The position numbers were made by a program, and so were the translations under genes. The notes beneath the pieces were generated by a model, which did no database searches, had not been told where the DNA came from, and worked only from the letters and a program-made list of their open reading frames with translations. A stretch of 6,832 nucleotides of DNA from Desulfobacterales bacterium (GTDB lineage Bacteria; Desulfobacterota; Desulfobacteria; Desulfobacterales; Desulfosalsimonadaceae), in the NCBI GenBank assembly GCA_007127175.1, contig SKZX01000277.1, positions 1 to 6,832 of the forward strand, read 5' to 3'. Positions 4,798 to 6,832 of the stretch are shown piece by piece. The first letter of the stretch is position 1. Each line of letters begins with the position of its first letter.

Positions 4798-6832
4798 ATG
4801 AAGCTTCGGGTCATCATTGTTGCGCTTTCATTAATGGCCTTTTTTTCGGCCCTTGCAGGCGGGTATATATACTACTCGTCCGTCAGGAATGCTGCGATTG
4901 AAGAAGCCAAACGCCAAGCGACGCTTCACACGGAGGCCCTCAAGGGCCATTTTTCCTTTTTTTTACAGGAAAACCTGAACTCCGTCATTGCCCTGGCCGG
5001 CCTTAAAGACCTTTCTGTGGCGCTGAACCGGCGTGACCCGGACACACTTGAGGCCGCCAATGCCATTCTTGACCACTTCAGGAAGACCTATAACGCCGAT
5101 GTCTGCTATCTTATCGATCCCGACGGGTTGACCATCGCATCAAGCAATCGTCACGCACCCGATAGTTTTGTAGGGCATAATTATGCCTTCCGCCCCTATT
5201 TCCAGCGCGCCATTTCGGGGGTTCCGGAAGCGATACGGGTATATATGGCGTTAGGCGTTACTTCCGGCAAAAGGGGAATCTATTACAGTTATCCGGTGTA
5301 TGATGAATATGGGGATGCGCCCATAGGGGTCGCGGTCATCAAGGCACCTATCGAGCCCCTGGAAAGAGAGCTTTTCAGGGATTATGAGGGGATCGTCATG
5401 CTGACCGACCCCCGGGGCATAATTTTTATCAGCAGTCGCCCGGATTGGATCTTCAAGACCCTGTCTGCGCTGCCTGCCGATGACATCGCGAAAATACGCG
5501 AAGACCGGCAATTCGGGGATGGGCCGTGGGAATGGGCGGGCCTTTCAATGACCGACGCGGCGCAAGCCTTTGACAGCGGCGGAAATACATATCTGTCCTA
5601 CAATCTGAGCCTGGAAAGCTACCCGGGCTGGAATCTCATTTTTTTAAGCGACATCAACCCGATTCTAAGGCGGGTATACGACCCCCTGATCCGGAGCAGC
5701 GGCTACCTGATTATTGCCTTGAGCGTTTTTATCGGGTTGATGATCATGACCCTTTTCCTTACTGCCAACCGCGAAATCAGCCGCCGGCACAGGGCGGAAG
5801 AAGCCCTTCGGCGCTCCCGCAGTGACCTTGAAAAACGCGTTGTACAGCGGACGGCCGAGTTGACGGCGTCCGTAAACGACCTTCAGCGTGAAGTTGCGGA
5901 ACGCAAACGGGTGGAGGAGGCGCTGCGGGGGAGTGAGGAAAAGCACCGAACGCTTACAGAGAACCTCAGTGTCGGGGTTTTCCGCAGCACCCCGGGCGCC
6001 AAAGGAAAGTATATCGATGTCAACCAGGCATTCATGCGTATGTTCGGCTTTAATGACAAGGCGGCCCTGCTTTCGCTGCATGCCTATGACCTTTACAGGA
6101 ACCCGGAAGACCGGGATGCCTTCAGCAAAAAAATGATCCGGCACGGTGCGGTCCAAAACGAGGAAATCGTTTTCAAAAGGCATGACGGATCGACGTTTTT
6201 AGGCGCCGTAACCGCAGTTGCCATAAAGGATGCCGATGGAAACGTTCGTCATTATGACGGCATACTGGAAGATATCACAGAACTGCGCCAGGCCCAGGAG
6301 GAAGCCCGGAAGCGTCGCGAAGAGATCGCCCACCTTGGGCGGGTGGCCACCATGGGTGAGCTTTCAGCATCGCTGGCGCATGAACTGAATCAACCCCTGG
6401 CCGCCATCCTGAGCAACGCACAGGCGGCGCTCCGGTTCCTCGCGGGCGGAAAACCTGATATGGATGAAATCCGGGATATACTCGCGGATGTCGTTGCGGA
6501 TGACCGGCGCGCCGGCAAGGTCATCGAACGTCTTCGCAGGCTTTACCGAAAAGGTGACATTCAAAAAGCGCCGGTCGATGTCAATGAGCTGATTCAGGAA
6601 GTTATATCCTTTATCACCGCGGAAACAATGATTCGGAACATTTCCATTGAAACAAGTCTCGACAGGCGCCTGCCCCTGGTCAGCGGAGATAAAATCCATT
6701 TGCAGCAGGTGCTGATCAATTTTATCCTCAATGCCTCGGACGCCATGAACCAGAATGATTTTTCCGGGCGAAAGATGGTTGTTTCAACGCGATTTGTCGA
6801 TGACCATATGGTTCAGGTAAGCATCATGGACA
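4798..6832 (+). CDS. DctB-like sensor histidine kinase (dCACHE-PAS-HisKA), 3' end cut by window
   Basis: An open frame of 678 codons runs off the right edge. The product is an inner-membrane two-component sensor. TM1 (about 4-24) and TM2 (about 303-323) enclose a periplasmic double CACHE domain. Its motifs YLIDPDG (104-110), GHNYAFRPYF (126-135) and LGVTSGKRGIYYSYP (152-166) resemble those of DctB-type C4-dicarboxylate sensors. A charged coiled coil (about 326-380) leads to a PAS domain (about 383-495, ending in DIT). The HisKA segment follows, with phosphoacceptor His528 in AHELNQPLAAI. The N-box of the ATPase domain is present (Asn641, Asn645), and the window ends on the Asp that should open the G1 box. 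ATG 4798 directly precedes TM1. No good Shine-Dalgarno sequence is seen, and the in-frame TTG at 4792 is the only near alternative. The partner response regulator, probably downstream, is out of view. The ligand may be a small organic acid, but that is inference. The gene is divergent from the membrane-protein operon. Confidence 0.92.
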   Translation, partial: MKLRVIIVALSLMAFFSALAGGYIYYSSVRNAAIEEAKRQATLHTEALKGHFSFFLQENLNSVIALAGLKDLSVALNRRDPDTLEAANAILDHFRKTYNADVCYLIDPDGLTIASSNRHAPDSFVGHNYAFRPYFQRAISGVPEAIRVYMALGVTSGKRGIYYSYPVYDEYGDAPIGVAVIKAPIEPLERELFRDYEGIVMLTDPRGIIFISSRPDWIFKTLSALPADDIAKIREDRQFGDGPWEWAGLSMTDAAQAFDSGGNTYLSYNLSLESYPGWNLIFLSDINPILRRVYDPLIRSSGYLIIALSVFIGLMIMTLFLTANREISRRHRAEEALRRSRSDLEKRVVQRTAELTASVNDLQREVAERKRVEEALRGSEEKHRTLTENLSVGVFRSTPGAKGKYIDVNQAFMRMFGFNDKAALLSLHAYDLYRNPEDRDAFSKKMIRHGAVQNEEIVFKRHDGSTFLGAVTAVAIKDADGNVRHYDGILEDITELRQAQEEARKRREEIAHLGRVATMGELSASLAHELNQPLAAILSNAQAALRFLAGGKPDMDEIRDILADVVADDRRAGKVIERLRRLYRKGDIQKAPVDVNELIQEVISFITAETMIRNISIETSLDRRLPLVSGDKIHLQQVLINFILNASDAMNQNDFSGRKMVVSTRFVDDHMVQVSIMD

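Noticed and set aside
4584..4817. Minus-strand open frame of 77 codons across the divergent intergenic region
   Set aside because: It starts inside the kinase gene, overlaps the repeats and both promoter candidates, lacks a Shine-Dalgarno sequence and shows no protein-like pattern.
5665..6183. Minus-strand open frame of 172 codons
   Set aside because: It is antisense to the TM2, coiled-coil and PAS region of the kinase, which has coherent domain motifs.

Overview
The window is ordinary bacterial chromosome with moderately GC-rich coding sequence. It carries five protein-coding genes, one of them cut off by the right edge. No RNA genes, insertion sequences, CRISPR arrays or phage genes are visible. 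The gene mix is a membrane diguanylate cyclase, a periplasmic TPR-SPOR protein, a BtrH-like acyltransferase with a small membrane protein, and a DctB-like sensor kinase. Together with Shine-Dalgarno-led genes and some TTG/GTG starts, this suggests a Gram-negative bacterium, perhaps of the Desulfobacterota (sulfate-reducer) type. That placement is inferred from general gene style, not from a marker gene.

Left part (1-2836, plus strand): a leader of about 219 bp contains a bulged inverted repeat and a weak promoter-like pair. It is followed by a six-helix membrane GGDEF protein (220-1503) with an intact GGEEF active site and an intact RxxD inhibitory site. An 88-bp gap with two perfect TATAAT boxes leads to a secreted protein (1592-2836) with about five TPR repeats, an acidic/proline-rich linker made of three degenerate repeats of 22-23 residues, and a C-terminal SPOR domain that should bind peptidoglycan.

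Middle part (2875-4565, minus strand): this is a two-gene operon converging on the TPR-SPOR gene. The first gene (4565 to 3915) encodes an unrecognised membrane protein with about seven helices. The second (3861 to 2875) encodes a BtrH N-terminal/DUF4872-type protein with a probable Cys-His-Asp active site. BtrH of butirosin biosynthesis transfers an acyl group from a carrier protein to an amine. Here the gene stands apart from any visible carrier protein or antibiotic genes, so its substrate is unknown.

Right part (4566-6832): a divergent intergenic region of 232 bp holds back-to-back promoter candidates, three copies of AAACAGCG (one inverted) and two copies of TTACACCGG. It looks like a shared control region. 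It leads to a sensor histidine kinase (4798 to beyond the edge) with a DctB-like periplasmic dCACHE domain, an added PAS domain and the HisKA phosphoacceptor. The window ends at the first residue of the ATP-binding G1 box.

The shared themes are signal sensing (c-di-GMP synthesis, two-component signalling) and the cell envelope (SPOR, membrane protein). The most unusual items are the orphan BtrH/membrane-protein pair and the repeat-rich divergent control region.
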